64,000 bases of DNA from Cheilinus undulatus (taxonomy: Eukaryota > Chordata > Actinopteri > Labriformes > Labridae), in assembly GCF_018320785.1 (NCBI RefSeq), contig NC_054867.1:27655855-27719854 (forward strand). The letters run 5' to 3'. Below are positions 12,301-22,855 of this stretch, one piece after another. The stretch's first letter is position 1; the number at the start of each line of letters is the position of its first letter. The notes under the pieces are model-generated. The model was not told where the DNA came from. It saw only the letters and a list, made by a program, of their open reading frames with translations, and did no database searches. The position numbers were made by a program, and so were the translations under genes.

Positions 12301-12591
12301 TTTGATAACTACAGCCATGGTGCGCGGACACACCCACTGGGTAACAGGTGCTCCTGAAGTTGTGTTTCCGGAAAAGTTAATGGCTACAGAATAAGGCACT
12401 GTGAGGGGTGTTTGTGCCTTTTCACATCAAGTGGACGGCTGCATGTTACTGAGTAAACGCGAAGCTATTCGGTTAAATCTTTAGCTACTAATTTAAATTT
12501 ATGGCTGGAATTCAACGTGTATGCTGTTCCTGATTAGGCTTTCTTTACAAAGGCATGTCATATTATACTGTTTGCTTTTATTTTGAAGTAG

Positions 12592-12600
12592 CTTCCGGAA
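12592..12600 (+). promoter_or_regulatory. ETS-like site upstream of METTL7A copy 1, shared with copy 2
   Basis: TTATTTTGAAGTAGCTTCCGGAA lies 91-114 bp before the copy 1 start codon as the block TTTTGAAGTAG followed by CTTCCGGAA. The same arrangement (TTTTGAAGTTGTATCCGGAA) precedes copy 2 by about 91-110 bp. CCGGAA is the ETS-family core. The shared block suggests that the promoter was duplicated with the gene; binding is inferred. Confidence 0.4.
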
Positions 12601-12690
12601 GCCCACTTAAAGCCTTTTGAATCTACGTCACTCGTCCAACATAACAGTTTGTTGACAGGATAGGCGCCACGCTGGATCAAGTTTGCAGAA

Positions 12691-15600
12691 ATGGCTCTTC
12701 TAATGCGATTTTGCACCCTAGTGGTGAACGTGTTGTGTCTGCCGCTACACATCTTAGATGCCGTCGGCCTCTACCAGATTTACAAACGCATCTTCCCGAT
12801 TTGTCAGTATCGTCTTTCTGCACTGTACAACAAGAAAATGCACGACAAGAAGACGGAGCTGTTTCGCAGTCTCTCGGAGTTCAAAAAGGCTGGCAAACAG
12901 CTCACACTTCTAGAGATTGGCTGCGGCACAGGCACGAATTTTAAGTATTATCCACCAGGCTGCAAAGTGACCTGCGCCGATCCGAACCCCGCTTTTCAGA
13001 AATATCTGACGAGCAACATGTCCGAAAACAAGCAGCTGACGTATGAGAGGTTTGTGGTGGCGTCGGGGGAGGACATGGGGTCAGTGGAGGACGAATCAGT
13101 GGACATTGTTGTCTGCACCCTGGTGCTCTGCTCGGTCAAAGACATCCCACAAACTCTGCGAGAGATACACCGCATACTGAGACCAGTAAGTCCTCTCTAG
13201 CTCCCTTATTACAGGCTGTCCTCATAAAACTACTGTTGTTATGCATCAGGGTATAGTAGTGCATTTAAAGCAAGCAGCACTGTATAGTAGTATAGTGTTT
13301 AACAAGTTGTCAAATGAACAATTATTTTATTAATGTGTTTGATGAGATCAAACATATTTTAGCATTTAAATGTGGTCATTTTCCCCATTAAAACAATACA
13401 CCTGGAGCTGTGGGTACAATGGAAGATTTTCAAATTATTTGTGATCGTGCAAACTTAATTTTAGCAGATAACATTCAATGACAATACTTCTTGGTTTAAA
13501 ACCTCCCTCAGAACCTAAAAGGAAGAAAGGTTTGTCAATACGCCATATAAAATATAACTATATTGTGTTTTTTAAAAGTAAAATGCTACAAAAATTCATT
13601 CAATCTGTTTCTTCTAATGATATATTCCATAACTGACAATATAACAGTGTTTCCCACACATAGACCATACTCTGGTGAGCCACCCAGGTATATTTATAGG
13701 CATCAAAGTATATGTAGAGATCATTTTCCTTTTCCTTTCAATCCATATATAGTCACCCTCTATGCATCCACTTCTGTTTTATCACATGCACTGTTTGAGG
13801 AGAAATGTCTCATGTATAAAAATAAGCTCAAATAAGCTTATAATGCTGTTGTTCAACATTTTTCTGCAGCTGCTTGCTGCCACTATTATCCTGCACTAGG
13901 ATCACAGCTGCGCTATGCTACCGCATCAAAAATAAGCATCCACACATGCCACTCACCAGCAGTGATGATGAACTATCAAATTTAACATTTCAAGGAGTGA
14001 GTGATGTTATTTGAGTGTATTTTTATAAACTACTGCTGATGAATATTGTCAAAAGAGCAGAAACACACAAAATCACACCCACATAATGAGGCAGGATGGT
14101 ATAACCATTTCTGCCACCTTTTAAACACCAGTGTCATTCTGGGAAACACTAGGACCAGGCTATTCAATTGGAGGCCCTGGGGCCAGATCAGGCCCCCAAG
14201 GTCATTGTTAGTGGCCCTTTAAAGATCCAGTATGTCGAATTTCTGCCCCCAAATATCTATATTAATTCAAAAAGTGACCATTCCCATATATTATAATTTT
14301 TTAACTGAGGTCTTGCAGTATCTCAGATATTTCCAAAACCTCCATGGCCTCCTTCTCTATACTAGTTCTGAGCTTGCTCCTTTAAGAAGGACTAACTGGT
14401 TGTACTGTCCAGGAAGTTAGACTTTACAGTGTATCAGATCCGCAGTGGTTCCCTTACCATTCTATTAGGGGGGGTGCCCTGCCCCCCCAGTGGCATCCCC
14501 TGCCCCCCTTGAACATCAAGTCAGTTTTATTTAATTGTATTTCCTATATAGTGCCAGCTCTCTACAGAAGTCATTTAAGGACATCTATAGGTCTTTCCTA
14601 TAGAGCAGGTCTTTACATCGTCCCTTTATTATACACACTAAATAGCCTTATGTTATTTATCTGGTTTACATAAATGTATTTCATTTCTGAGTCCTGGTTT
14701 TCTGCTCATTCCCTCTGACTCCATGACCAGAGCTGAGCAAACCCACACGCTCACTGACCAGAGAGCCCCCACCCTCCTCCCCGTGTCAGGGCTGGGGTTT
14801 AATATTTGCTGGGATGCTTGACTCAGTATCATATGAGAGAGTTCTCCAATGCAACTGATTTATCCTCTAAAGTTGTATGAACCAATGCCCCACCTGTTTT
14901 ACGTCTGAGAGAGTTAAACAAGTGCTGGATTTCCACAAGATTGCAGCAATTGTGCACAATTTACAATTTATTAAATTCTCGTAACAGGTCTGACACATGT
15001 AATGCAGGAAAATCTTGCAATCCCCCCAAACGCTGCAAACTGACAAACCGGTTGGAAACGTGGTTAAGATCAGCGACAGTTGAGCTCATGTCTGCACCAA
15101 TTCCCTCTTGGTCTTCTCACCACAGCAGGCTGATATTCACACGGCCCCTCACAGGTGTGTGGGGGGCAGGTGAGCCGTGAATATTGGAGGGGATCAGTTT
15201 GAGCAGTCACCCAACAGTCATTTTAACATTCAATCATCAGGGGTCAATAAACTGGAGGACAATTCCTTTTGTCTTTTCATTCCTGGTGTGCAATGTTTCT
15301 CATAGCGCCTGACGCTATTGGCGATATTTATGATTGTTATTTACGCTTGTAAATAAACCTCGTCCACACGCAGATTACAACAGAAACTCTTCAAACTTTA
15401 TAAACGTAGAAGTATTGACAAAAGATCACAGGAATAGAGAGAACAGGAGGAGACAGAGACATGTAGTGTGTTTAGATAATAATAGTGAAGAGAGAGAAAA
15501 TCAGTATGTCAGTGGAGGACAATCAATCATCATAAAGAACATTTACCAAAATACATAATCTTACCTATTATAAATATGTTCTATGTTACAATAAACTGTT

Positions 15601-16602
15601 TCCTGAATAATTTTTTGGTTATTTATTTGTTAACTCTATCAGATGTCAGACTCATTTGCATGTGGGGATGCCTTTTTGACTGCATAGATAAACTTAATAT
15701 TGGTATGATACAGTCCTAAAGTTACTCCTGATGTGGCCGGAAGGCAAAAAAGTTCATTTCCAACCCTGTCCTTCATACATGCATAAATAAATAATTAAAG
15801 ATATCAAAGAATCCCATGAACACCATGATTCCTTTAAGTGTTTGTGCCCCCACCCCAGTGATATGGCTGGATTTAAACAACTCTGCAAAGAAGAGTGGGC
15901 CAAAGTTCCTCCATAGTGATATGAAAGACTTATTGCCAGTTATCACAAACACTTGCTTGCAGTTATTGCCACCAAGGGTGGAACAACCAGTTATTACGTT
16001 TAAGACTTTTTAAGGTTGGTTCTAATGTTCAGAAGCATTTCAGTGTGACAAATATTTAAGAAGAAAAAAAAAAGAAATTATGATGGAGATGAATACTTCT
16101 CACAACATCATGAAATGTCTCCCAGACCTTTCATATGGATGCTTCTTCAGGAAGTGGTTCCCATTCCAAACTAATTTAATAGCGCTGCACTAAGAGAACA
16201 AGTCACTTCTGCAACATCTAACCTGTGTGTAAACATTAGTTGTTAGGGTAATTAAATATGAACCAGTCTACATTCCCTGATGTTAAAAACATGGCACACT
16301 CATAGCCTTGTCTTAATCTTATTCTTTAACTTTTATCTTTAAATTCATATGACTTTTTTTCTGTTTAGGGTGGAGCTTTCTTTTTCATGGAGCATGTTGC
16401 TGCAGACCCCTCCACCTGGACCCGCTTCCTCCAGCATGTTCTCCAGCCTGCGTGGTACTACTTTGGCGATGGCTGTCAAGTCATCCGAGAGACTTGGAAG
16501 CATCTGGAGTCGGCTGGATTCTCTGATCTGAAACTCACACATCTGGAAGCACCGCTTGTATTCATTATCAAACCGCACATCATGGGCTATGCTGTTAAAT
16601 AG
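12691..16602 (+). CDS. mettl7a: METTL7A/TMT1A-like thiol S-methyltransferase, array copy 1
   Basis: Two exons, 12691-13185 and 16369-16602, join in phase 0 (CCA|GTAAGT ... TTTAG|GGT) to give 242 residues; human METTL7A has 244. Residues 1-30 are a hydrophobic N-terminal anchor (MALLMRFCTLVVNVLCLPLH). A class I SAM methyltransferase domain follows, with motif I LEIGCGTGTNFKYYPPGC, motif II CADPNP, a GEDM word, VVCTLVLCSV, then GGAFFFMEHV at the exon 2 start and the family C terminus HIMGYAVK. Known of the family: ER/lipid-droplet membrane enzymes that methylate thiols (including hydrogen sulfide) with SAM. METTL7B is the alternative; linkage to atf1 and dip2b favours METTL7A. The start is the first ATG and lines up with the paralogues. 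The intron is 3.2 kb and full of repeats. Confidence 0.9.
13200..16360. other. Contents of the copy 1 intron
   Basis: 13186-16368 is one intron. 14137-14225 carries one end of a hAT-type element (CAGGCTATTCAATTGG, GGGGCCAGATCAGGCCC). 14432-14936 is the second copy of the repeat that split the pseudogene. The rest is AT-rich with no recognisable gene. Confidence 0.5.
14432..14936. repeat. Interspersed repeat, copy 2
   Basis: From about 14490 to 14936 it matches 10344-10772 closely, ending at the same GCTGGATTTCCA. The left end may reach further (CAGTGGTTCCCTTACC at about 14433), which would make the copy in the pseudogene 5'-shortened. No ORF. Confidence 0.6.
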
Positions 16603-16690
16603 ATTGGTATGGTCAGGTCTGGGTAACTCTTTTTAAACGACTGATCCATGGTGTTTGAGATTACACTCAATCAATTTGTTATTTCCATAT

Positions 16691-16692
<2 letters not shown>

Positions 16693-16723
<31 letters not shown>
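16693..16723. repeat. (TA)n microsatellite
   Basis: An uninterrupted TA run of about 15 units just downstream of METTL7A copy 1, probably in or just past its 3' UTR. Confidence 0.9.
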
Positions 16724-16726
<3 letters not shown>

Positions 16727-17300
16727 CAGTTAAAGCTGATTGTGATTATCATGAAACAAATTTATTGCATTGCATGTTTATCTCCTCATTCAGAGAGTTT
16801 CAGACTTAAAAAGTGGGCCTGGGCCCTTGCTGATGTTTTCATCTAAGCTTTGTGAGTGATTGTCGCCATCTTGTGGTTTGGGGTGTAGCTACAATAACAT
16901 TCCTTTTTTTTCAAGGCTTTAATTTAAACCAGTACATTTACTAGAGTGATCAAAGTAGATAAATAAAGAAATGTGATTCATACTGATTCATGCATCGTGT
17001 TATGTCATCCTAACATTCTCTCCCGGCCCACAGGAGAGAACAGTTCATGTTTTGTCTATTTTTAATCTAACTATAAATGATGTAGGTACATTTACATTTG
17101 CAATCAATTTTGAATGTATTGTTGCTTTAATATGACAATGCCTTATGCCGAAGGGCACTGGTGCCTAGTCATGCGTGGTCTGTTTTATTTTGAAGTTGTA
17201 TCCGGAAATGTCTATCAAGCTCTCTGACGCTATTAAAGTTGACCAACGCCACAGTTTGCTGTTGACAGGCCAGACTCCACGCGGGTCCGAGTTTGCGGAA

Positions 17301-18738
17301 ATGGCTTTTCTTATGCGATTTTGCACCTTAGTGGTGAACGTTTTATGTCTGCCGCTACACCTGATGGAATCCGTCGGCCTTTATCAAATATATAAACGCG
17401 TCTTCCCGATTCTTTTGTATCGCTTTTCTAAATCATACAACAAGAAAATGCACGACAAGAAGACAGAGCTGTTTCGCAGTCTCTCGGAGTTCAAAAAGGC
17501 TGGCAAACAGCTCACACTTCTAGAGATTGGCTGCGGCACAGGCACGAATTTTAAGTATTATCCACCAGGCTGCAGAGTGATCTGCGCCGACCCGAACCCC
17601 AGTTTCCAGAGCTACCTGAAGCTCAGCATGACCGAGAACGAGCAGCTGACGTATGAGAGGTTTATGGTGGCATCGGGGGAGGACATGGGGTCAGTGGAAG
17701 ACGAATCAGTGGACGTTGTTGTCTGCACCCTGGTGCTCTGCTCGGTCAAAGACATCCCACAAACTCTGCGAGAGATACACCGCATACTGAGACCAGTAAG
17801 TCCTCTCTAATTCCCCTTTTCCACATTTAATAAAACACTGACCACTCTGCTGTCACTGAGACTACTGTCCTCAGGAGACCGCCACGGTTACGCAAGAGAA
17901 AGTTGAATTATACACAAGTGAACAATCATGAGGCTCTGGGCAAATTAATAAAGAATGTACATGATGTGTGAAAGTACAAACTAAATGATTCTTAGCTTTC
18001 AGCAGCATTTAAGGACAAGCTTGTTTTGAGTCTGAAGTCCTTCACTATAAATCAGCCTTGTTCTGGTCATAGATAACCTTTGGGTGAAGTAAGTAGGACT
18101 CAGATTTCTCCCAGTAGCCAAATAACATTGACAGAACAGTTAAAATCAAAATGTACATTTAATTTACACAAAAATCAGAAATGGGATTGAATAGAAGTAA
18201 CTGAAGAAGCCATGATCTGGCAGGGTTTATTCAGTACTCTAGACCTTTTATAGCCCCCTCAAGTGCATCAGATGCAGTGTTAATCATAACATTATATTAT
18301 TAGCAGTGGATTTCTCTTTTACTCGGACACAACTGTAACTCTCCAACTGTGTGTTTACATCAGTCATTAAGTTAATAAGAATATGATCCTGCCTACATTC
18401 TCTGAAGTTAAATATAGAGCTACATAACATGAAATAACAATGGTCTTATTTTTACTTGACCTTTCCATCTATGACCTCAATATTCATTAAAAAATCTTCT
18501 GCAGGGTGGAGCTTTCTTTTTCATGGAGCATGTTGTAGCAAACCCCTCCACCTGGACCCACTTCCTCCAGCATGTTCTCCAGCCTGCATGGTACTACTTT
18601 GCGGACGGATGTCAAGCCATCCGGGACACCCGGAAGGATCTGGAGTCTGCTTGGTTCTCTGATCTGAAACTCAGCCATGTAGACGCACCGCTCCTCTTCC
18701 TCATTAAACGACACATTATGGGCTATGCTGTCAAATAG
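17301..18738 (+). CDS. mettl7a: METTL7A/TMT1A-like thiol S-methyltransferase, array copy 2
   Basis: Exons 17301-17795 and 18505-18738, phase 0, encode 242 residues. The frame is open upstream to an ATG at 17175, but the start at 17301 (MAFLMRFCTLVVNVLC) lines up with copy 1, has GCGGAA just before it as copy 1 has GCAGAA, and puts the hydrophobic anchor first. Motifs are as in copy 1: LEIGCGTGTNFKYYPPGC, CADPNP, VVCTLVLCSV, GGAFFFMEHV and HIMGYAVK. Long parts of exon 1 are almost identical to copy 1, including the first 13 intron bases, while short stretches between them differ. The intron is only 709 bp. AATAAA lies at 18852-18857, 114 bp after the stop. Same family function as copy 1. Confidence 0.9.
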
Positions 18739-18859
18739 ATTCAATATGTTTGCTTTAGTAAGCTTGCATTTAACCAGATAGTGAGTTTGCCCTGCCTTTA
18801 GCATCTTGCTGTTATGACTGATCAGTTAATGCCTTTTATTCTAATTTTGCAAATAAAAA

Positions 18860-20060
18860 CTTCAGCTTTTGCAGAAAAATTACCTCGGAGTTTGATCAAA
18901 CCTTTACACAGACCACACTGGGACTGTGCCATATGGCCTGAAAATGTAATCAGATTTTTCACATCAGATCATAATCACAGTTTGAATATATTTCTTGCTC
19001 GCTGAAGAAAAATAAAAATGAAAAGAAAATGAATAAAATCTAGCTTTACACTTTTTTCTATAACATTTAAAATAAGTAAACTGAAGTTCCAAATTAGTAC
19101 TTAGTATAAGGAGTGGAATAAGAAATTATATTTAATTTCAAATACAATTGAATTTTGTAATGTATCAATATTTACTACAAAGTTCATCTTCGTTATTTAT
19201 ATACAAAAAACTTTGCTCAAAGAGACATTCAACGTATAAGGTAGAATGGGAAAAGTCATGTAGAAATAAGCTACATTAACCTATTAGGTAGATAGATCAT
19301 TTATTTTGTGAATTGGACTTTATTCTGAAGTTTATTTTTGTCTTTGTTCTCAAACTACAGTAATCCGCATTGTGAGCCAGTGCCCATATTATCCAAATTT
19401 TCTCATTTTCCAACCAGTCTGACCTGTACTCATCCAGGTGAAGCCCAAAGGGAGCAGTGGAAGTGGTTCAAGAGATTAAATCAAATTTTCATTTAACTAA
19501 AAAGTAATTCATTACTGAAAAAATGATTGCCCAGGCCTTGACGACACTCTGGCACTAATGATTTTGCAGTTGTATGTGAAGAAGAATGCAATATTTGACG
19601 TTTAATTCATTTCCAACTTTCAAGTTTCCAACTTATGATGCTTTGATTTGGATCATTAATTCATATGAATCTTTGTGCCGCTCTTGTTGCTGTATGGCTG
19701 CATCAATAAAGATATGTTTTGCAATAATAAAACTGACTGTGATGGTTGAATTCTGCTGCATGTGTTATACTTTAAAGAGGGCTGTCAAGATTAATCGCAA
19801 TTAACTACGATCCACAATTAGTCCACAATTTTTTTTTCATCACGAGTTTGATAAAGCTTTGGTACTATTCAATACCTATACTTTAAATAACAGATGTTAA
19901 ATAGTTTTAAGGTGCGTGGTGTTGAACAGTATCAATATATCTCAGTTTTGAAAACCTTAGACAATAGATCATTTCCCAGCCTCGTGTTTTCACTGTAAGT
20001 ACTGCGGGCTTTAGCGACATCTTGCGGTGAAAGTGCGTCACTGATCTGGTGGCTCATGGT
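18860..20060. other. Intergenic DNA between METTL7A copies 2 and 3
   Basis: AT-rich with no gene recognised. About 19777-19835 begins AGGGCTGTCAAGATTAATCG and looks like one end of the AATCGCAATTAA repeat family also present at 21048-21437. Confidence 0.45.
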
Positions 20061-20147
20061 ATTAGGGGCGTAATCTTTTGATCTTCTGAGGTTCCTCGTT
20101 GAAGATTCTTCCTGTAGAGCTTTGATTACGATTAGCAGAGAAAAAAC

Positions 20148-22018
20148 ATGAAGTCCTGCCTCATGAAATCATGCAGATTACTTTGTTTGGTCTTGACTTT
20201 GCCTTTACATTTAATGGAGATCACTGGTCTGTACGGTATGTATAAACGCTTATTTCCCTTGCTTGCCTACAACATAACGTTTTCTTACAACGACAAAATG
20301 CATGAAATAAAGAGGGAGCTGTTTCGAAACGTGAGCAGGTTTGCGAACACCGACGGCACTCTTCGGCTAATGGAGATAGGCTGTGGCAGCGGGGCAAACT
20401 TCAAGTATTACCCCTACGGCTGCACGGTGATCTGCACCGACCCCAACCCACACTTTAAGAAGTACCTGCAGATGAGCATGGACGCCAACACACATTTGAC
20501 GTATGACAGCTTTAAAGTGGCCCGTGGGGAGGACATGAAGGAAGTAAAGGACGAGTCCGTGGATGTGGTGGTCTGTACCTTGGTTCTTTGCTCTGTTAAC
20601 AACCCACTGCAGGTGCTGCACGAGGTGCGGCGCGTCCTCAGACCAGTAAGTTCAAAATGCTGCCTTCAAGTGCTGTTGGGAATATTGTAGTTGTGACTCC
20701 ATGCACATGAATAACGTGGCTGTAAGCCATAGGGGCATACTAAAATTAAAACTTTTGAGGGCAACAAAATTAAAAAAAATGTAAAACATGGCTCTTATTT
20801 AGGAATATTTAGCATGTGGACACGAAACTAGCTAAAAGAACGGAAAATCGAACCTAGAATTTTGACAGGTTCCACTTTAAAGTTAACGTTAGAAGACAAA
20901 ATAATATGGGACGTCTATTTGTCTGTTTGCATCTAAATGTAGCAGTCCACCCATTTTCCAGTTTAGTACAGTGAAGCTATCTTGGGGGCATACATTAGAT
21001 TTTAATGTTTTAAATCTGACTTTGTTTTAAGTTTTAATATATGAATTAGGGCTTGCAAAAATTTAAATTTTCAATTGCGATTAATTTTAGGATTTCTGTA
21101 GTTAATCACGATTAATCACGCCCTATTTATAGCACTTTAAAAATCCACCGTTTCGCATTAAGAAGAGGTTTGTGTAATAATGTTACACATAACTGAACTG
21201 TTTAAAGGTAAATGATAACAAACGGTTCAGATTACCTTTGACTTGTCTACTGAGCTGTCTGAGTTTTTTAAAAGTGAAATGAGACATAAAGGAGCAGTGG
21301 TGGACATACATCATTGTTGCTGACCAAAGTTTCTGGAAATACACAATATGGCCTGCAACTACACATGATAAGAATAAATAGTGCTCCAATTGTGGATTGG
21401 AGTTAATCACGATTAATGTGATCAATCTTAATAGCCATAATTTGAAGATATTATGTTGATTTGTTGTAACTATGGTGTGCAGTTTTTTTTTTAAATATCT
21501 GAAAGAAATGAATACATATTTCTTATGCTACTCGGACTCCAGTCTATGAAAGCCAGGTGATATTCTTGCACCTTTTTTTGTTTTCAGGTCAAATAGGATT
21601 TGTGGGCATGCCTTTTGCAATAAAATAACTTTGTATGCTTACACCATAGCTCAAAAAAAAAAAAACTCGGTCTTTCCATCTGCAGTTCTCCCTGTTCCAC
21701 ATTCCACAAATACATAAATACAAGCAAAGTTACAGAACCTGATTTCATCTCCTAATCTGCTGCTTTCTCTTTCGTCTTCAGGGTGGAGCCTTCTACTTTT
21801 TGGAACATGTCGTTCATGATCCCTCCTCCTGGACATACTTCTTCCAGCATGTGCTTGAGCCTCTCTGGTATTATCTCGGGGATGGATGCATGATTACAAG
21901 AACAACATGGAAGGATCTAGAAGCAGCTGGTTTCTCTGAATTAAATCTAAAACACATTGAGGCCCCTAAGGTGTCTCGAATGATAAGACCGCATATTATG
22001 GGATATTCCATAAAATGA
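20148..22018 (+). CDS. mettl7a: METTL7A/TMT1A-like thiol S-methyltransferase, array copy 3 (divergent)
   Basis: Exons 20148-20645 and 21782-22018 (CCA|GTAAGT ... TTCAG|GGT, phase 0) encode 244 residues, the same as human METTL7A. The N terminus, MKSCLMKSCRLLCLVLTLPL, is a membrane anchor but differs from copies 1 and 2. The SAM site reads MEIGCGSGANFKYYPYGC, then CTDPNP, RGEDM, VVCTLVLCSV and GGAFYFLEHV; the C terminus HIMGYSIK has Ser-Ile where the others have Ala-Val. It is clearly older than the copy 1/copy 2 split and could have a different thiol preference, which is inference only. The 1.1-kb intron holds a MITE-like repeat. AATAAA lies at 22250-22255. Confidence 0.9.
21048..21437. repeat. 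MITE-like repeat in the copy 3 intron
   Basis: It starts AGGGCTTGCAAAAATT with TTTTCAATTGCGATTAA, and ends GATTAATGTGATCAATCTTA followed by ATAGCC, so the ends are imperfectly inverted. GATTAATCACG words recur at both ends. The same family leaves traces near 3128 and 19777. Confidence 0.55.
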
Positions 22019-22179
22019 CTGAATGAGAAAACTGAAAATTGCTCCTTGAGGGACTTGAGATTTATGAATGTTGAAATATAAAAATGAGAGACCAAGTATG
22101 ATGTTGTCCACATATTAACTGCATTTTGATTGACATCTAACATAAACAAACTTGCTGCAAGTCAATGAGCGAAAATAGA

Positions 22180-22185
22180 TTTATT
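22180..22185 (-). terminator. atf1: Candidate polyadenylation signal of atf1
   Basis: TTTATT on the plus strand is AATAAA on the minus strand, 671 bp past the atf1 stop codon. It lies on the far side of the candidate AATAAA of METTL7A copy 3 (22250), so the two 3' UTRs would overlap by about 70-100 bp if both signals are used. Confidence 0.4.
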
Positions 22186-22855
22186 CAAAGAATCAGCAAC
22201 ATTTCATACACCGTTTGTTCTTCTTCCCCACCCCTCCCAAGATGTACATAATAAATATTACCTGGACACTGTGCTTTTTTTTCCCTGATTGTCTAAGTAA
22301 CTGCCTAGAAAAAATAAACAAACCACACTCATGGTCAGCCGTTCTGTTACCCTTTATATTCCATTGCACAAAAATAAGGAATGACAGTTGTAACATCTCC
22401 TTTGGAGGGAAATGAGGGGAATTGCTGGTTCATAAAATAAAGAGGAATTATGTTTGCGTAGTAATTTTACAGTCAAAAATCTGTATAGGCTGTTAGAAGA
22501 TTATAAAAAACCTTCAACAGATACATTTTTAAGAACACAAAGAGAATAAAGGAAGGGACCGAAACTCAAAGTTCAAGCTCACAATTTCAAACCTCCCATT
22601 ATTAAAAAGAGACACAACTATAAATGTTATAGCATTAGCAAAAACAATAATAACAGCAGGTGGAAAAGTGGTGGTTGAATTTTTGCTTGCCGAGTATATT
22701 GTACTGCCATCACTAGTCATTTTTATATCAAACAGTAAAAAAGAGGAGGATCTCAGCCTTAAATGAAGTGTTCCCAGAAACCCTGTTCATGTCCTGGTGG
22801 CTGGGTTGTGACGCTCCCGCATTCTGCATCAATCCTCTACCTAAATTCAGCCACT

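Noticed and set aside
17175-17300. An upstream in-frame ATG that would add 42 residues to METTL7A copy 2
   Set aside because: The extra part has no counterpart in copies 1 or 3 or in the family, overlaps the promoter block shared with copy 1, and would bury the N-terminal anchor.
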